The notes under the pieces: model-generated
The model's input: only the letters and a program-made list of their open reading frames with translations
Databases searched by the model: none
What the model was told of the DNA's origin: nothing
Source: Lentzea nigeriaca
GTDB lineage: Bacteria; Actinomycetota; Actinomycetes; Mycobacteriales; Pseudonocardiaceae
NCBI RefSeq assembly: GCF_016907955.1
Contig: NZ_JAFBCX010000005.1
Coordinates: 1-64,000 of the forward strand
DNA: 64,000 nucleotides
Direction of reading: 5' to 3'
Made by a program: the position numbers and the translations under genes
Shown here: positions 1 to 9,270 of the stretch, in pieces
Numbering within the stretch: the first letter of the stretch is position 1
Layout: each line of letters opens with the position of its first letter

Positions 1-63
1 GCAACGGAGTTCTCTGCAGAGCAACGATCTTGGTCGACGCTGTTCTAGCAGGAACTCCGTTGC
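1..63. repeat. 12-bp perfect inverted repeat at window edge
   Basis: GCAACGGAGTTC at 1-12 is the exact reverse complement of 52-63, with 39 bases between. No coding region is visible in it. It may be the end of a hairpin or element whose other part lies outside the window. Confidence 0.5.
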
Positions 64-118
64 CTGTTTCAGCCGGCCTTGACAGCCAGCCCACGTCGCT
101 AACTACACGGCATTGCGG

Positions 119-679
119 CTAGAACTTGATGGTGACCGGGAAGGGCTGCTCGATCTCCAGGACGCCGTCCACGCTCCGCGCGATCTCGACGTACTCCTTG
201 TCCTGAAGTTCGAGCAAGGTCGCCTCGGTGACCTCCGGTTCGGGATCGACCATCAGGTAGTACTTCACGCCTGCCTCGGCGTACAGCTCGCGCTTCAGGC
301 CCATGTCGTTCCGCCGCGTGGCCTTCGAGAGCACCTCGCCGACGAGGACCACGTTCGAGACCGGAAACATGACGCCCGCTTCTCGCGGCCTGACGACCGT
401 GAAGTCCGGGATCAGGAGACGGCCGCTGGCCAGTAGGACGTTCAGTTCGACCGTTGCTTCGAGCTCATCCGGGCAGGCGATCGCCATGGCCTTGAACGCC
501 CGTCCCACCAACTGCTGATGGGCGTAGGACCCCAGCGGACTCACGAGCAGCATCCCGTCGACGAGTTCGACGCGTTGACTGTTGTCCTCCGGCAAGGACA
601 GGACGTCGTCGAGCGTCCACGGGCCCGCGTGCCTCGGCAGCAGGTAAGCGGCTGGTGCCGCTTCAGCTGGAGCCGCCAC
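119..679 (-). CDS. Uma2-family (DUF820) restriction-endonuclease-fold protein
   Basis: A 186-residue protein of the Uma2 family, which has a PD-(D/E)xK nuclease fold and is found in many copies in actinomycetes and cyanobacteria. The core is visible: PDFTVVRP (Asp about 92), VGEVLSKATRRND (Glu about 115), a Lys near 129, then the typical YAEAGVKYYLMVDPE strand. The GTG start is supported by a strong GGAGGTGAT ribosome site about nine bases upstream. It stands alone between the window edge and the trpA terminator. The in vivo target of this family is not established, so nuclease activity is inferred from the fold only. Confidence 0.8.
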   Translation of the reverse strand: MAAPAEAAPAAYLLPRHAGPWTLDDVLSLPEDNSQRVELVDGMLLVSPLGSYAHQQLVGRAFKAMAIACPDELEATVELNVLLASGRLLIPDFTVVRPREAGVMFPVSNVVLVGEVLSKATRRNDMGLKRELYAEAGVKYYLMVDPEPEVTEATLLELQDKEYVEIARSVDGVLEIEQPFPVTIKF

Positions 680-864
680 AGGGCATCACCTCCGAAAGCC
701 GCCCGGCCAGTACCAGTGTGGCACGCCGGGCGGACAGCCGGCTTGTGCATGGCGCCACGATCGCAGGTCAGACCGACATCAAACCCGATTTTTGAACCCA
801 ATAGACACAACTTCACTCGATCAGGTGTTCGAGGCTGCGTAATCCCATTGGAGGGCCTCCAAGA

Positions 865-898
865 CAAAACCGCCCGGCCCAAAAACGACCGAGCGGTT
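865..898 (-). terminator. Rho-independent terminator after trpA
   Basis: AACCGCCCGG (868-877) pairs with CCGAGCGGTT (889-898) with one mismatch. On the minus strand the stem is followed by a short T run (TTTTGTC). It lies 15 bases past the trpA stop and so probably ends the trp operon. The rest of 680-864 holds no gene that I can support. Confidence 0.75.
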
Positions 899-912
899 CC
901 ACGAAGAAAATC

Positions 913-1704
913 TCAAACAGCAGCCGCAGCCGACCGCACACCCTGAGCCAGGTCAGCAGCCAACGCCCGCACAGCCGAATCCCCTTCGGCCACAGCGGAC
1001 ACGAACGCCGACCCCACGATCACACCGTCCGCGAACCCGGCGATCTCCGCGGCCTGCGCCCCTGACCGCACCCCGAGCCCGACCCCGACCGGAATCGAGG
1101 TGTGCTCCCGAACCCTGGCAACGAGCTCAGGCGCCGAAGACGACACCACGTCCCGGGCACCGGTAACACCCATGACCGCGGTCGCGTACAGGAACCCGGA
1201 AGAGGCGCGCGCGGTCATCGCGATGCGCTCCGACGTCGACGACGGCGCCACCAGGAAGACCCGGTCCAGCCCGTGCGACTCGGAAGCCGCCATCCAGTCG
1301 TCGGCCTCGTCCGGCACCAGGTCCGGCGTGATGAGCCCCAGGCCACCGGCAGCCGCGAGGTCACGTGCGAACGCGTCCACACCGTACTTCAGCACCGGAT
1401 TCCAGTACGTCATCACGACCGCACGCCCACCGGCGTCGGCCACCGCCGACACCACGTCGAACACGTCCCGCACGCGGAAACCGGCGGACAACGCCTGCTC
1501 GGCCGCGGCCTGGATGGTCGGGCCGTCCATCACGGGGTCGGAGTACGGCAGGCCGACCTCGATCAGGTCGCAGCCCGCCTCGACCATCGACCGCAGGTAC
1601 GCCTTGGAACCGGAAACCGTGGGGAACCCGGCAGGCAGGTAGCCGACCAGGGCGGCACGTGATTCGGCGCGCGCCGTGGCGAAAACGTCAGACACCAACG
1701 ACAT
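913..1704 (-). CDS. trpA: Tryptophan synthase alpha subunit
   Basis: The 263-residue alpha subunit cleaves indole-3-glycerol phosphate to indole, which is channelled to TrpB. The TIM-barrel landmarks are clear: catalytic Glu49 in DLIEVGLPYSDP and Asp60 in VMDGPTIQ, and the phosphate-binding stretch VGLGVRSGAQAAE near the C-terminus. The ATG overlaps the trpB stop by one base (TGATG), so it is translationally coupled to trpB. It is the last gene of the operon, and a terminator follows. Confidence 0.97.
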   Translation of the reverse strand: MSLVSDVFATARAESRAALVGYLPAGFPTVSGSKAYLRSMVEAGCDLIEVGLPYSDPVMDGPTIQAAAEQALSAGFRVRDVFDVVSAVADAGGRAVVMTYWNPVLKYGVDAFARDLAAAGGLGLITPDLVPDEADDWMAASESHGLDRVFLVAPSSTSERIAMTARASSGFLYATAVMGVTGARDVVSSSAPELVARVREHTSIPVGVGLGVRSGAQAAEIAGFADGVIVGSAFVSAVAEGDSAVRALAADLAQGVRSAAAAV

Positions 1705-2924
1705 CAGGCCTGTCCCCCATCAGCGAGGCCGAAGTACTTCACGGCCGTGTCCATGTCCTTGTCGCCGCGGCCGGAGAGGTTCACGACCAGCAGGCCGTCC
1801 GGGCCGAGCGACGGGCCGAGCTTCAGCGCGCCCGCGAGGGCGTGGGAGGACTCGATCGCCGGAATGATGCCCTCGGTCCGCGACAGGAGCGCGAACGCCT
1901 CCATGGCCTCGGCGTCGGTGACCGGGAAGTACTCGGCGCGACCGATGTCCTTCAGGTGCGAGTGCTCGGGGCCGACGCCGGGGTAGTCGAGACCCGCGGA
2001 GATCGAGTGCGCCTCGGTGATCTGGCCGTCCTCGTCCTGCATCACGTACGACATCGCGCCGTGCAACGAACCCGGCGTGCCCGCGGTGAGCGTCGCGCCG
2101 TGACTGCCGGTCTCCACCCCGGCACCGCCGGGCTCGACGCCGACCAGGCGGACGTCGGGATCGTCGATGAAGCCGTGGAAGATGCCGATCGCGTTGGAAC
2201 CGCCGCCGACGCACGCCACGACGGCGTCGGGGAGGCGGCCCGCCTTCTCCAGGATCTGCCCGCGCGCCTCGATGCCGATGATCCGGTGGAAGTCGCGGAC
2301 CAGCAGCGGGAACGGGTGCGGGCCCGCGGCCGTGCCGAGCAGGTAGTGCGTGTCGTCGACGTTGGTGACCCAGTCGCGCAACGCCTCGTTGATCGCGTCC
2401 TTCAACGTCCGCGAGCCGGACTTCACCGGGATGACCTCGGCGCCCAGCAGGCGCATGCGGGCGACGTTCAGCGCCTGCCGCTCGGTGTCGACCTCGCCCA
2501 TGTAGACGACGCAGTCGAGGCCCAGCAGCGCGCAGGCCGTCGCCGTCGCGACGCCGTGCTGGCCTGCTCCCGTCTCGGCGATCACGCGCTTCTTGCCCAT
2601 GCGCTTGGTGAGCAGCGCCTGGCCGAGCACGTTGTTGATCTTGTGTGAACCGGTGTGGTTGAGGTCCTCGCGCTTGAGGAACACGCGCGTCCCGGCGTGC
2701 TCCGCGAACTTCGGCGCCTCCGTCAGCAACGACGGGCGGCCCGCGAAGTCCTTCAGCAGACGCTGGAACTCGTTCACGAAGTCGGGGTCGACGCGTGCCT
2801 TGTCGTACTCGGTGGCCAGCTCGTCCACCGCCGCGATCAGGGCCTCCGGGACGAACCGGCCACCCCACGGGCCGAAATGGCCACGTGCGTCGGGATCGTG
2901 CGGCGTGGGCGAGAACTGGCCCAT
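1704..2924 (-). CDS. trpB: Tryptophan synthase beta subunit
   Basis: A 406-residue PLP enzyme joining indole and serine to make tryptophan. The PLP lysine is in HTGSHKINN (Lys95), the phosphate loop is [10 protein letters not shown], and the conserved N-terminus [13 protein letters not shown] is complete. A GAGGAG ribosome site precedes the ATG. It lies 21 bases after trpC and overlaps trpA by one base, giving the order trpC-trpB-trpA. Confidence 0.97.
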   Translation of the reverse strand: MGQFSPTPHDPDARGHFGPWGGRFVPEALIAAVDELATEYDKARVDPDFVNEFQRLLKDFAGRPSLLTEAPKFAEHAGTRVFLKREDLNHTGSHKINNVLGQALLTKRMGKKRVIAETGAGQHGVATATACALLGLDCVVYMGEVDTERQALNVARMRLLGAEVIPVKSGSRTLKDAINEALRDWVTNVDDTHYLLGTAAGPHPFPLLVRDFHRIIGIEARGQILEKAGRLPDAVVACVGGGSNAIGIFHGFIDDPDVRLVGVEPGGAGVETGSHGATLTAGTPGSLHGAMSYVMQDEDGQITEAHSISAGLDYPGVGPEHSHLKDIGRAEYFPVTDAEAMEAFALLSRTEGIIPAIESSHALAGALKLGPSLGPDGLLVVNLSGRGDKDMDTAVKYFGLADGGQA

Positions 2925-2945
2925 CGGATAGCTCCTCTAGCGCTG

Positions 2946-3755
2946 TTATCGACTTGGGCGCGGACAGGCGGGATGCGAGCCGGCTGTCACGAGCTTGTTC
3001 ACGGCGGCCTTGGGGTCGCCGCTGGTCACGAGGCTTTCGCCGACGAGCACCGCGTCAGCGCCCGCCCCCGCGTACGCCATCAGGTCGCCAGGCCCGGTCA
3101 CACCAGACTCGGCGATCTTGATCGTCTCGAAGGGTAGTCCGGGAGCGATCCTGCCGAAAACGTCTTTGTCGACCTCCAACGTGTGGAGGTTGCGCGCGTT
3201 CACGCCGATGACCGCGGCACCGGCCTCCAGGGCGCGGTCGGCTTCTTCCGCGGTGTGCACCTCGACGAGCGCCGTCATCCCGAGGGATTCGACCCGGTCG
3301 AGCAGCGACACCAGCGCGTTCTGCTCCAGTGCCGCCACGATCAGCAGAACCAGGTCGGCGCCGTGCATGCGCGCCTCGTGCACCTGGTACGGCGAGACGA
3401 TGAAGTCCTTGCGCAGCAACGGGATCTTCACCGCCCTGCGTACGGCGTCGAAGTCGGCGAGCGACCCGCCGAACCGGCGCTGTTCGGTCAGCACGCTGAT
3501 GACCGACGCGCCACCCGCCTCGTAGGCGGAGGCGAGCTCGGCCGGCTCAGGGATCTCCGCCAGCGCGCCCTTCGAGGGGCTGCGGCGCTTGACCTCGGCG
3601 ATGACACCCACGTTCGGCCCGCGCAGCACTGACATCACGTCGAGCGGCGGGGCTGCCTTGGCCGCGCGCTCCTTGACAACGTCGAAGGACAACTGAGCCT
3701 CGCGAGCGGCGAGATCCTCACGCACACCTTCGAGGATCGACTCGAGAACCGTCAC
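2946..3755 (-). CDS. trpC: Indole-3-glycerol phosphate synthase
   Basis: A 269-residue TIM-barrel enzyme converting CdRP to indole-3-glycerol phosphate. [13 protein letters not shown] (Lys56), PLLRKDFI and VGESLV are the family motifs. The GTG start has GGGGAG upstream. The C-terminal tail [11 protein letters not shown] is slightly longer than usual. No trpF lies nearby. In actinobacteria the preceding isomerase step is done by PriA, encoded here at 9236-9967. Confidence 0.96.
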   Translation of the reverse strand: MTVLESILEGVREDLAAREAQLSFDVVKERAAKAAPPLDVMSVLRGPNVGVIAEVKRRSPSKGALAEIPEPAELASAYEAGGASVISVLTEQRRFGGSLADFDAVRRAVKIPLLRKDFIVSPYQVHEARMHGADLVLLIVAALEQNALVSLLDRVESLGMTALVEVHTAEEADRALEAGAAVIGVNARNLHTLEVDKDVFGRIAPGLPFETIKIAESGVTGPGDLMAYAGAGADAVLVGESLVTSGDPKAAVNKLVTAGSHPACPRPSR

Positions 3756-3886
3756 AGTCTTGCTCCCCTTCCCGCTATGGGGATGCTAACCCCGGCGGAG
3801 TAACGCCCCAGCCACCGGGGTTCGGTGTCGATGCAGCTAGCCGTGGTTGTGCACGTGTCACATGCACGAATGCAGATGAATGATCT
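3756..3886 (-). other. Untranslated gap upstream of trpC with a hairpin
   Basis: AACCCCGG (3788-3795) and CCGGGGTT (3815-3822) can form an 8-bp stem between the trp membrane-protein gene and trpC. It could be an attenuator or processing site. I found no leader ORF with a run of Trp codons and no T tract, so the role is open. Confidence 0.35.
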
Positions 3887-4288
3887 TCACTCGTTCGATG
3901 AAGGCCCGCCGGGCGCCTTATCGTCGGTCGGATCATCCCCCCGCTCCAGTGCGCGCCACATGTCCGTCTCCGGATCCCGCGTGCGGGTCTTCTGCCCGCC
4001 CACACCGATCTTCGGCATCCGGGCCCCGAGTGCTACCTGAAGCACGCCGGAGCCCGCCACGAGCACGCCACCGGCGATCGCGAGCCAATGACCGTTGAAC
4101 GCCGCCGCGACACCGACGACGACCAGCAACCCACCGAGGACCCGGCGCGCCAGGCCGCTGAGCGCCACCACCGCGGCGACAGAGGCGAGGCTCAGCAGAG
4201 CCAGCGGCACGGAACCCGCGCCCCAGAAGGCACCCGCCCCGCCCACCAGCAGGAGCGCGGCGATCCACAGTGGACGGTTACCGGTCAA
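3887..4288 (-). CDS. Trp-operon-associated membrane protein
   Basis: A 133-residue protein with three or four hydrophobic segments in the first ~95 residues and a charged, Pro/Gly-rich C-terminal tail. It matches by position and make-up the family of conserved membrane proteins found in actinobacterial trp operons (TIGR02234 type). Its start overlaps the 3' end of trpE by 11 bases, so it is co-transcribed. Function is unknown; a role in tryptophan or anthranilate handling is only guilt by association. Confidence 0.8.
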   Translation of the reverse strand: MTGNRPLWIAALLLVGGAGAFWGAGSVPLALLSLASVAAVVALSGLARRVLGGLLVVVGVAAAFNGHWLAIAGGVLVAGSGVLQVALGARMPKIGVGGQKTRTRDPETDMWRALERGDDPTDDKAPGGPSSNE

Positions 4289-5816
4289 CGGCAGGAGCCA
4301 TCGTCTGCGCGGTGGCGACCGCGGCCAGCACCGCGCCCGCTTTGTTCAGGCACTCGTTGTCCTCCGCCAGCGGGTCGGAGTCCGCGACGATGCCGCCACC
4401 GGCCTGCACGTACGCCACCCCACCGCGCACGAGAGCGGTGCGGATGGCGATGGCGGTGTCCGCGTCCCCTGCGAAGTCGAAATAGCCCACAACGCCGCCG
4501 TAGAGGCCACGACGGGTCGGTTCCAGCTCCTCGATGAGCTCCATCGCACGCGGCTTGGGCGCACCGGACAGCGTGCCGGCCGGGAAGCAGGCCGCCACGG
4601 CGTCGTAGGCCGTCTTGCCCTCGGCCAGCTCACCGGTCACGGTCGACACGATGTGCATGACGTGGCTGTACCGCTCGACCTTGAAGAAGTCGACGACGTG
4701 CACCGAACCCGGCTTGCAGACGCGGCCCAGGTCGTTGCGGCCGAGGTCGACGAGCATCAGGTGCTCGGCGCGCTCCTTGTGGTCGGCGAGGAGGTCCTTC
4801 TCCAGCAGGGCGTCCTCCTCCGGGTCCTCACTGCGCCAGCGGGTACCCGCGATCGGGTGTGTGGTCGCCTTGCCGTCACGCACCGTGACCAGCGACTCGG
4901 GGCTGGAGCCCACGATGTCGAAGCCCTCGAGGCGCAGCAGGTACATGTACGGGCTCGGGTTGGTCGCGCGCAGCACCCGGTAGATGTCGAGCGCGTCGGC
5001 GTCCGTCTCGATCTCGAACCGCTGCGACACCACGACCTGGAACGCCTCGCCCGCGCGGATGGCCTCCTTGGCCTTCTCGACGGCCGCGAAGTGCTCGGCC
5101 TGCGAACGACGGCGCCGGAACTCGGGCTTCGGCCGCGAGAACACGGCGGCGGTCGGCGGCGCTGGCGTGTGCAGCTGCGTCGTCATCTCGTCGAGGCGGC
5201 GCACCGCATCGTCGTACGCCTCGTCGACGCGCTCGGGCGAGTCGTCCCAGTTGATCGCGTTCGCGATGAGCGTGACGGTGCCCTCGTGGTGGTCGAGCGC
5301 GGCCATGTCGGTCGCGAGCAGCATGACCAGCTCGGGGATCTTCAGGTCGTCCTCCGCGATGACCGGCAGCCGCTCCAGCCGCCGCACCGCGTCGTAGCCG
5401 ATGTAGCCGACCATGCCGCCGGTCAGCGGGGGCAGCCCCGGCAACGGGTCGGTGCGCAGCACCTCGACGGTCTCGCGCAGTGCCTGCAGCGGGTCGCCGC
5501 CGTCGGGCAGGCCGACAGGCCGCGTGCCCGTCCAGTACGCCTCGCCACCGGTCGCCGTGAGCGCCGCGGACGACCGCACGCCGATGAACGACCATCGCGA
5601 CCACGAACGGCCGTTCTCGGCCGACTCGAAGAGGAACGTGCCGGGCCGGTCGGCCGCGAGCTTGCGGTACAGACCGACAGGGGTCTCCGCGTCCGCCAGC
5701 AGCCTGCGCACCACCGGGATGACCCGGCGGTTGACCGCAAGCTCGCGGAACTCCTCACGCGTTGGGCTCACGGCCCCCAGACCAACGGCGGCCACAGCCC
5801 CGATGACGCTCACCAT
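4278..5816 (-). CDS. trpE: Anthranilate synthase component I
   Basis: The large subunit of anthranilate synthase, using chorismate with ammonia supplied by TrpG, which is not in this window. Family motifs are [32 protein letters not shown] and [32 protein letters not shown] near the N-terminus includes residues of the Trp feedback site region. The open frame begins at ATG 5816 (512 aa). Homology begins near VSPTREEF, so GTG 5771 (497 aa) is an alternative start. It is the first gene of the trp operon, divergent from a TetR gene. Confidence 0.95.
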   Translation of the reverse strand: MVSVIGAVAAVGLGAVSPTREEFRELAVNRRVIPVVRRLLADAETPVGLYRKLAADRPGTFLFESAENGRSWSRWSFIGVRSSAALTATGGEAYWTGTRPVGLPDGGDPLQALRETVEVLRTDPLPGLPPLTGGMVGYIGYDAVRRLERLPVIAEDDLKIPELVMLLATDMAALDHHEGTVTLIANAINWDDSPERVDEAYDDAVRRLDEMTTQLHTPAPPTAAVFSRPKPEFRRRRSQAEHFAAVEKAKEAIRAGEAFQVVVSQRFEIETDADALDIYRVLRATNPSPYMYLLRLEGFDIVGSSPESLVTVRDGKATTHPIAGTRWRSEDPEEDALLEKDLLADHKERAEHLMLVDLGRNDLGRVCKPGSVHVVDFFKVERYSHVMHIVSTVTGELAEGKTAYDAVAACFPAGTLSGAPKPRAMELIEELEPTRRGLYGGVVGYFDFAGDADTAIAIRTALVRGGVAYVQAGGGIVADSDPLAEDNECLNKAGAVLAAVATAQTMAPAVDR

Positions 5817-5836
5817 GCCGACAATTGTTGCATAAA

Positions 5837-5852
5837 TTCAACATCTGTTGAA
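5837..5852. promoter_or_regulatory. Dyad operator between trpE and tetR
   Basis: TTCAACA (5837-5843) and TGTTGAA (5846-5852) form a perfect 7-2-7 dyad that ends two bases before the ATG of the TetR gene and lies in the 38-base gap to trpE. This fits autoregulation of the TetR gene and possible control of the trp operon. Confidence 0.65.
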
Positions 5853-5854
5853 CT

Positions 5855-6466
5855 ATGACCCGTGTGGAGCAAGTCAACCAGAAACGGCGCGGCCGCCGCG
5901 CCGCGGGCGAGGACACCAGGGCAGCGCTGATCGCGGCGGCGCGGGAAGTGTTCGTCGAGAAGGGCTACGACGGCGCGACGGTCCGCGCGATCGCCGCCAA
6001 GGCCGGCGTCGACGCCGCCATGGTCAACCACTGGTTCGGCGGCAAGGAGGGCCTGTTCGCCCAGGCCGTGCTGCAGCTCCCGTTCGACCCGGCCGAGATC
6101 CTCAAACGCCTGGTCGACGGCCCGGTCGAGCAGGCGGGCGAGCGCATCATCCGCAACTTCGTGACCATCTGGGACGCGACCGGCGGCGGCACGTTCGCCG
6201 CGCTGATCCGCAGCGTCACGAGCCAGCAGGAAGTGGCGAACGCGCTGAAGTCGTTCTTCGTCAACGCGATCTTCAAGAACCTGCTGACGGAGATCGGGGC
6301 GGAACAACGGGAGCTGAGGGCGACCCTGTGCGCGACCCAGATGGTGGGACTCGGCATCGTCCGGTACGTCGTCCACTTCGAACCGCTGGCGTCGGTCGAC
6401 GTCGACACCGTGGTCAAGGCGATCGCGCCGAACATGCAGCGCTACCTGACCGGCGACCTGGACTAG
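5855..6466 (+). CDS. TetR-family transcriptional regulator
   Basis: A 203-residue regulator with an N-terminal helix-turn-helix (about residues 20-65: AREVFVEKGYDGATVRAIA...VNHWFGGKEGLF), preceded by a basic leader (QKRRGRRAAG). The C-terminal ligand domain resembles the TetR_C subgroup common in actinomycetes; its ligand is not evident. No ribosome site precedes ATG 5855 and the dyad abuts it, so the mRNA is probably leaderless. It is divergent from trpE with a 38-base gap. Whether it controls trp genes or only itself is unknown. Confidence 0.88.
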   Translation: MTRVEQVNQKRRGRRAAGEDTRAALIAAAREVFVEKGYDGATVRAIAAKAGVDAAMVNHWFGGKEGLFAQAVLQLPFDPAEILKRLVDGPVEQAGERIIRNFVTIWDATGGGTFAALIRSVTSQQEVANALKSFFVNAIFKNLLTEIGAEQRELRATLCATQMVGLGIVRYVVHFEPLASVDVDTVVKAIAPNMQRYLTGDLD

Positions 6467-6528
6467 GAGAGCGTCGCGGCTTGGTTGTGTGGTCCGCGAT
6501 CTTGAGTTGGTTGTAGTTGCGAGCCGAG

Positions 6529-6540
6529 GCAAACGTTTGC
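6529..6540. promoter_or_regulatory. 12-bp LacI-like palindrome
   Basis: GCAAACGTTTGC is a perfect palindrome of the kind LacI-family regulators bind. It sits in the 172-base space between the convergent 3' ends of the TetR gene and hisI, where no promoter is expected. It may be chance or a relic. Confidence 0.3.
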
Positions 6541-6638
6541 TGATCACGCCACCTACCGCCGACTCACGATCACATCGCCGACACGCCGCGCGACACGCGG
6601 ACGACCGGCCCATAACAAAGGTTAGAGGCGACGGTCTA

Positions 6639-6989
6639 CTAGGTGTCCGCGAGCAGGACCGTGGCGTCGAAGCACGTGCGGTCACCGGTGTGGCACGCGG
6701 CGCCCACCTGGTCGACGACCAGCAGCAGCGTGTCGCCGTCGCAGTCGAGCCGGACCTCGTGGACGTACTGGGTGTGGCCGGACGTCTCGCCCTTCACCCA
6801 CAGCTGCTGACGGCTGCGCGAGTAGTAGGTGGCACGGCGTGTGGTCAGCGTGCGGTGCAACGCCTCGTCGTCCATCCACGCCACCATGAGCACCTCGCCG
6901 GTGCCGCGCTGCTGGGCGACCGCGCACACCAGGCCGTCCGGGGTGCGCTTGAGCTTGGCCGACAAAGCCGGATCGAGCGGGCTGCTCAA
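6639..6989 (-). CDS. hisI: Phosphoribosyl-AMP cyclohydrolase
   Basis: The third step of histidine synthesis, opening the adenine ring of PR-AMP. The protein has 116 residues, the monofunctional form without the HisE domain. The motifs [27 protein letters not shown] and the metal-binding [10 protein letters not shown] are all present. The start is TTG 6989 (TTG AGC AGC CCG), six bases after a GGAGG site. It overlaps the stop of the upstream membrane-protein gene as TTGA, so translation is coupled. It is the last gene of the hisF-hisI piece. Confidence 0.93.
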   Translation of the reverse strand: MSSPLDPALSAKLKRTPDGLVCAVAQQRGTGEVLMVAWMDDEALHRTLTTRRATYYSRSRQQLWVKGETSGHTQYVHEVRLDCDGDTLLLVVDQVGAACHTGDRTCFDATVLLADT

Positions 6990-7345
6990 CGGGGTCCTCC
7001 CAGGTGTTCGCGAGCGGGTCCGGTGTTGAGCAGGACCACTCCGTAGATGTGCACAGCGGACAGCACGCCGGATGCGACGCGGGCCCACACCGGTCCGTCG
7101 GCCAGCACGATCACCAGATGCAGCAGCGCGACGAGGATGAACAGCACCATCGCCGGGTAGTGCGCGAACCGCAGGCGCAACAACAACGCCGCCGCCACGG
7201 GCAGTTCGAGCAGCGCGACGAACGACGGCAGCTTCAGCACGTTCGCGTCGCCCGTCGAGCGCCACAGCACGAGGCCCACCACGAAGAACACCAGCGCCCC
7301 GCCGAACGCGACCGTCGAGGCCACCCGCACCTCGACCGGTGTCAT
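6986..7345 (-). CDS. Small integral membrane protein between hisF and hisI
   Basis: 119 residues with about four transmembrane helices (roughly 10-29, 40-60, 64-82, 88-108) and few charged loops. Its start overlaps the hisF stop by four bases and its stop overlaps the hisI start by four, so it is embedded in the his transcript. I do not recognise a family with known function. The tight coupling is the main clue, although histidine synthesis itself needs no membrane protein. Confidence 0.82.
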   Translation of the reverse strand: MTPVEVRVASTVAFGGALVFFVVGLVLWRSTGDANVLKLPSFVALLELPVAAALLLRLRFAHYPAMVLFILVALLHLVIVLADGPVWARVASGVLSAVHIYGVVLLNTGPAREHLGGPR

Positions 7346-8100
7346 CGCACCACGACGCCGGCCGCGCGCAGGCCGTCCTTGACCTCACCGATGCGCAGCT
7401 GTCCGAAGTGGAACACGCTGGCCGCCAGCACCGCGTCCGCACCGGCGGCGACGGCGGGCGGGAAGTGGTCGACCGCGCCGGCGCCACCGCTCGCGATCAG
7501 CGGCACGTCGACCTCGCGCCGCACCAGCTCGATCAGTTCGAGGTCGAACCCCGCCTTGGTGCCGTCGGCGTCCATCGAGTTCAGCAGGATCTCGCCGACG
7601 CCCAGCTCCTGCCCCTGCACGGCCCACGCCACGGCGTCGATGCCGGTGCCGTTGCGCCCGCCGTGCGTGGTGACCTCGAAGCCGGTGCCGCCCGGCACGC
7701 GCCTGGCGTCGACCGACAGCACGATGCACTGTGCGCCGTAGCGTTCCGAGCACTCGCGCAGCAGCTCCGGCCGGACGATCGCCGCGGTGTTGAGGCTGAC
7801 CTTGTCCGCGCCCGCGCGCAGCAGCTTGTTCACGTCATCGGGGCTGCGCACGCCGCCACCGACCGTGAGCGGGATGAACACCTGCTCGGCCGTCCGCCGG
7901 ACCACGTCGTACGTCGTTTCGCGGTCGCCGCTCGACGCCGTCACGTCGAGGAACGTCAGCTCGTCCGCGCCCTCGGCGTCGTACGCCCTGGCAAGCTCCA
8001 CAGGGTCGCCCGCGTCGACGAGGTTGGTGAAGTTGACGCCCTTCACCACCCGGCCCCGGTCGACATCGAGGCACGGGATGACGCGAACAGCCACTGACAT
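7342..8100 (-). CDS. hisF: Imidazole glycerol phosphate synthase cyclase subunit
   Basis: A 252-residue TIM barrel that forms imidazole glycerol phosphate and AICAR with HisH. The catalytic aspartates are in [14 protein letters not shown] (Asp12) and VLSVDARR, and the phosphate sites [11 protein letters not shown] and AASVFHFG are intact. The frame stays open upstream, but homology begins at [12 protein letters not shown], so ATG 8100 is chosen. It is followed by a coupled membrane protein and hisI; its partner hisH lies 3 kb upstream. Confidence 0.95.
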   Translation of the reverse strand: MSVAVRVIPCLDVDRGRVVKGVNFTNLVDAGDPVELARAYDAEGADELTFLDVTASSGDRETTYDVVRRTAEQVFIPLTVGGGVRSPDDVNKLLRAGADKVSLNTAAIVRPELLRECSERYGAQCIVLSVDARRVPGGTGFEVTTHGGRNGTGIDAVAWAVQGQELGVGEILLNSMDADGTKAGFDLELIELVRREVDVPLIASGGAGAVDHFPPAVAAGADAVLAASVFHFGQLRIGEVKDGLRAAGVVVR

Positions 8101-8146
8101 GCGCGAAAGCCTACAAGGGACACTTCTGGGACTACGCTGGGACACC

Positions 8147-8530
8147 ATGATCACCGAGCTGGGCCGCGGCGACTACCTGCTGCTGACGACGTTCCGCAAG
8201 GACGGCACCCCGGTGCCCACGCCGGTCTGGGTCGCGCCCGGCCCGAGCGACGACATCATCTACGCCTGGAGCGCCAAGGAGACCGGCAAGGTCAAGCGGA
8301 TCCGGCGCAGCGGGGACGTGGAGATCGGCGCGTGCGACTTCCGCGGCAACCCCAAGGGCGAGTCGGTGAAGGCCCGCGCGAGGCTGCTCGACGACAACGC
8401 CAGCGACGACGTCCGTGCGCGGATCGTGAAGAAATACGGCTTCATGGGCTGGCTGACGATGACGGGCAGCAAGCTGCGCCGCGGCCGGACGGGCACCGTC
8501 GGCATCGAGATCACCCCGGCGTCAACCTGA
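8147..8530 (+). CDS. PPOX-class F420-dependent oxidoreductase-like protein
   Basis: 127 residues with the split-barrel flavin/F420-binding fold. The landmarks are [20 protein letters not shown] at the N-terminus, [20 protein letters not shown] and [14 protein letters not shown]. The family (PNPOx-like, F420 type) reduces diverse substrates or acts in F420 redox stress responses; the substrate here is unknown. The ATG at 8147 agrees with the conserved N-terminus. The gene is divergent from hisF (46-base gap), and its stop lies inside the first operator of the next gene. Confidence 0.85.
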   Translation: MITELGRGDYLLLTTFRKDGTPVPTPVWVAPGPSDDIIYAWSAKETGKVKRIRRSGDVEIGACDFRGNPKGESVKARARLLDDNASDDVRARIVKKYGFMGWLTMTGSKLRRGRTGTVGIEITPAST

Positions 8531-8537
8531 GGTTGAC
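8521..8537 (+). promoter_or_regulatory. Operator 1 upstream of the Clp_N/HTH gene
   Basis: GTCAACCTGAGGTTGAC is a perfect 8-1-8 palindrome overlapping the last codons of the oxidoreductase gene. It shares the GTCAACCT/GTTGAC arms with operator 2, 29 bases away centre to centre. Confidence 0.7.
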
Positions 8538-8549
8538 CCGCACAACCGC

Positions 8550-8566
8550 GTCAACCTAGAGTTGAC
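8550..8566 (+). promoter_or_regulatory. Operator 2 abutting the Clp_N/HTH gene
   Basis: GTCAACCTAGAGTTGAC has perfect GTCAAC...GTTGAC arms. It ends two bases before the GTG start at 8569, leaving no room for a ribosome site, so the message is probably leaderless. Confidence 0.7.
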
Positions 8567-8568
8567 GC

Positions 8569-9270
8569 GTGATCCAGTTGACCGACCTCATCGTCACGGT
8601 CGCTCAAGAAGCCGATGACCCCCTCCTGCGCCTCGCGAAGGCCGTGGAGATGAGCAGCCGGCTGAACGAGCTCGGCGACCACCTCATCGGTCACTTCGTC
8701 GACGAGGCGCGGCGCGGCGGCGCCAGCTGGGCGGAGATCGGCGAGAGCCTCGGCGTCACGAAGCAGGCCGCGCAGAAGCGGTTCGTGCCCAAGGAGTCAC
8801 CGGAGCTGTCCAAGCCGTCGATGGAGCGCTACACCCAGCGGTCGCGGCGGGTCGTCGCGCTCGCGAGGCACCACGCGAGGTTCAGCGAACGCATCGGCAC
8901 CGAGCACCTGTTGCTGGGGTTGCTCGACGAGTCGGGCGGGCTCGCCGCCAAGACCATCGCGAAGCTGGAGTCGGGTGAGGGCAGCACGCGCATCGCCGTG
9001 CTCCACCGGCTCGACGCCGAGGCGAGGCAACGCCCGGAGAAGCAGCCGTACACGACGCACTGCAAGAAGTCGCTCGAACTGGCCGTCCGCGAGGCGCTGC
9101 GGATGGGTCACATGTTCATCGGCACCGAGCACATCCTGCTCGGCGTGTTGCTCGAAGAAGAAGGGACCGCGGCCGGCGTGCTGCACTCCACCGGAGTCAC
9201 GCACGCGGCCGCGGCCGCTCACATCGAGAGTGTCGTCAACGGACCGCAGCGAGTGCTTCCGGGAGCGTGA
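8569..9270 (+). CDS. Helix-turn-helix regulator with Clp_N repeats
   Basis: 233 residues. The N-terminal part (about 40-75) is a sigma-like helix-turn-helix ([23 protein letters not shown]). It is followed by two Clp N-terminal repeats, with the signature [17 protein letters not shown] near 105 and [19 protein letters not shown] near 185, as in the peptide-binding N domain of ClpA/ClpC. There is no ATPase domain, so this is not a chaperone. It reads as a transcription factor using a Clp_N module as sensor. Twin palindromes directly upstream suggest autoregulation. It converges with priA, overlapping it by 35 bases. Confidence 0.85.
   Translation: MIQLTDLIVTVAQEADDPLLRLAKAVEMSSRLNELGDHLIGHFVDEARRGGASWAEIGESLGVTKQAAQKRFVPKESPELSKPSMERYTQRSRRVVALARHHARFSERIGTEHLLLGLLDESGGLAAKTIAKLESGEGSTRIAVLHRLDAEARQRPEKQPYTTHCKKSLELAVREALRMGHMFIGTEHILLGVLLEEEGTAAGVLHSTGVTHAAAAAHIESVVNGPQRVLPGA

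Noticed and set aside
541..882. 113-codon minus-strand ORF upstream of the Uma2 gene
   Set aside because: It overlaps the Uma2 gene and the trp terminator and has no recognisable features.
3756..3886. Trp leader peptide for attenuation
   Set aside because: No short ORF with consecutive Trp codons and no terminator T tract; the small open frame here holds a single Trp.
4095..5858. 587-codon plus-strand open frame opposite trpE
   Set aside because: Antisense shadow in high-GC DNA; trpE is clearly the gene.
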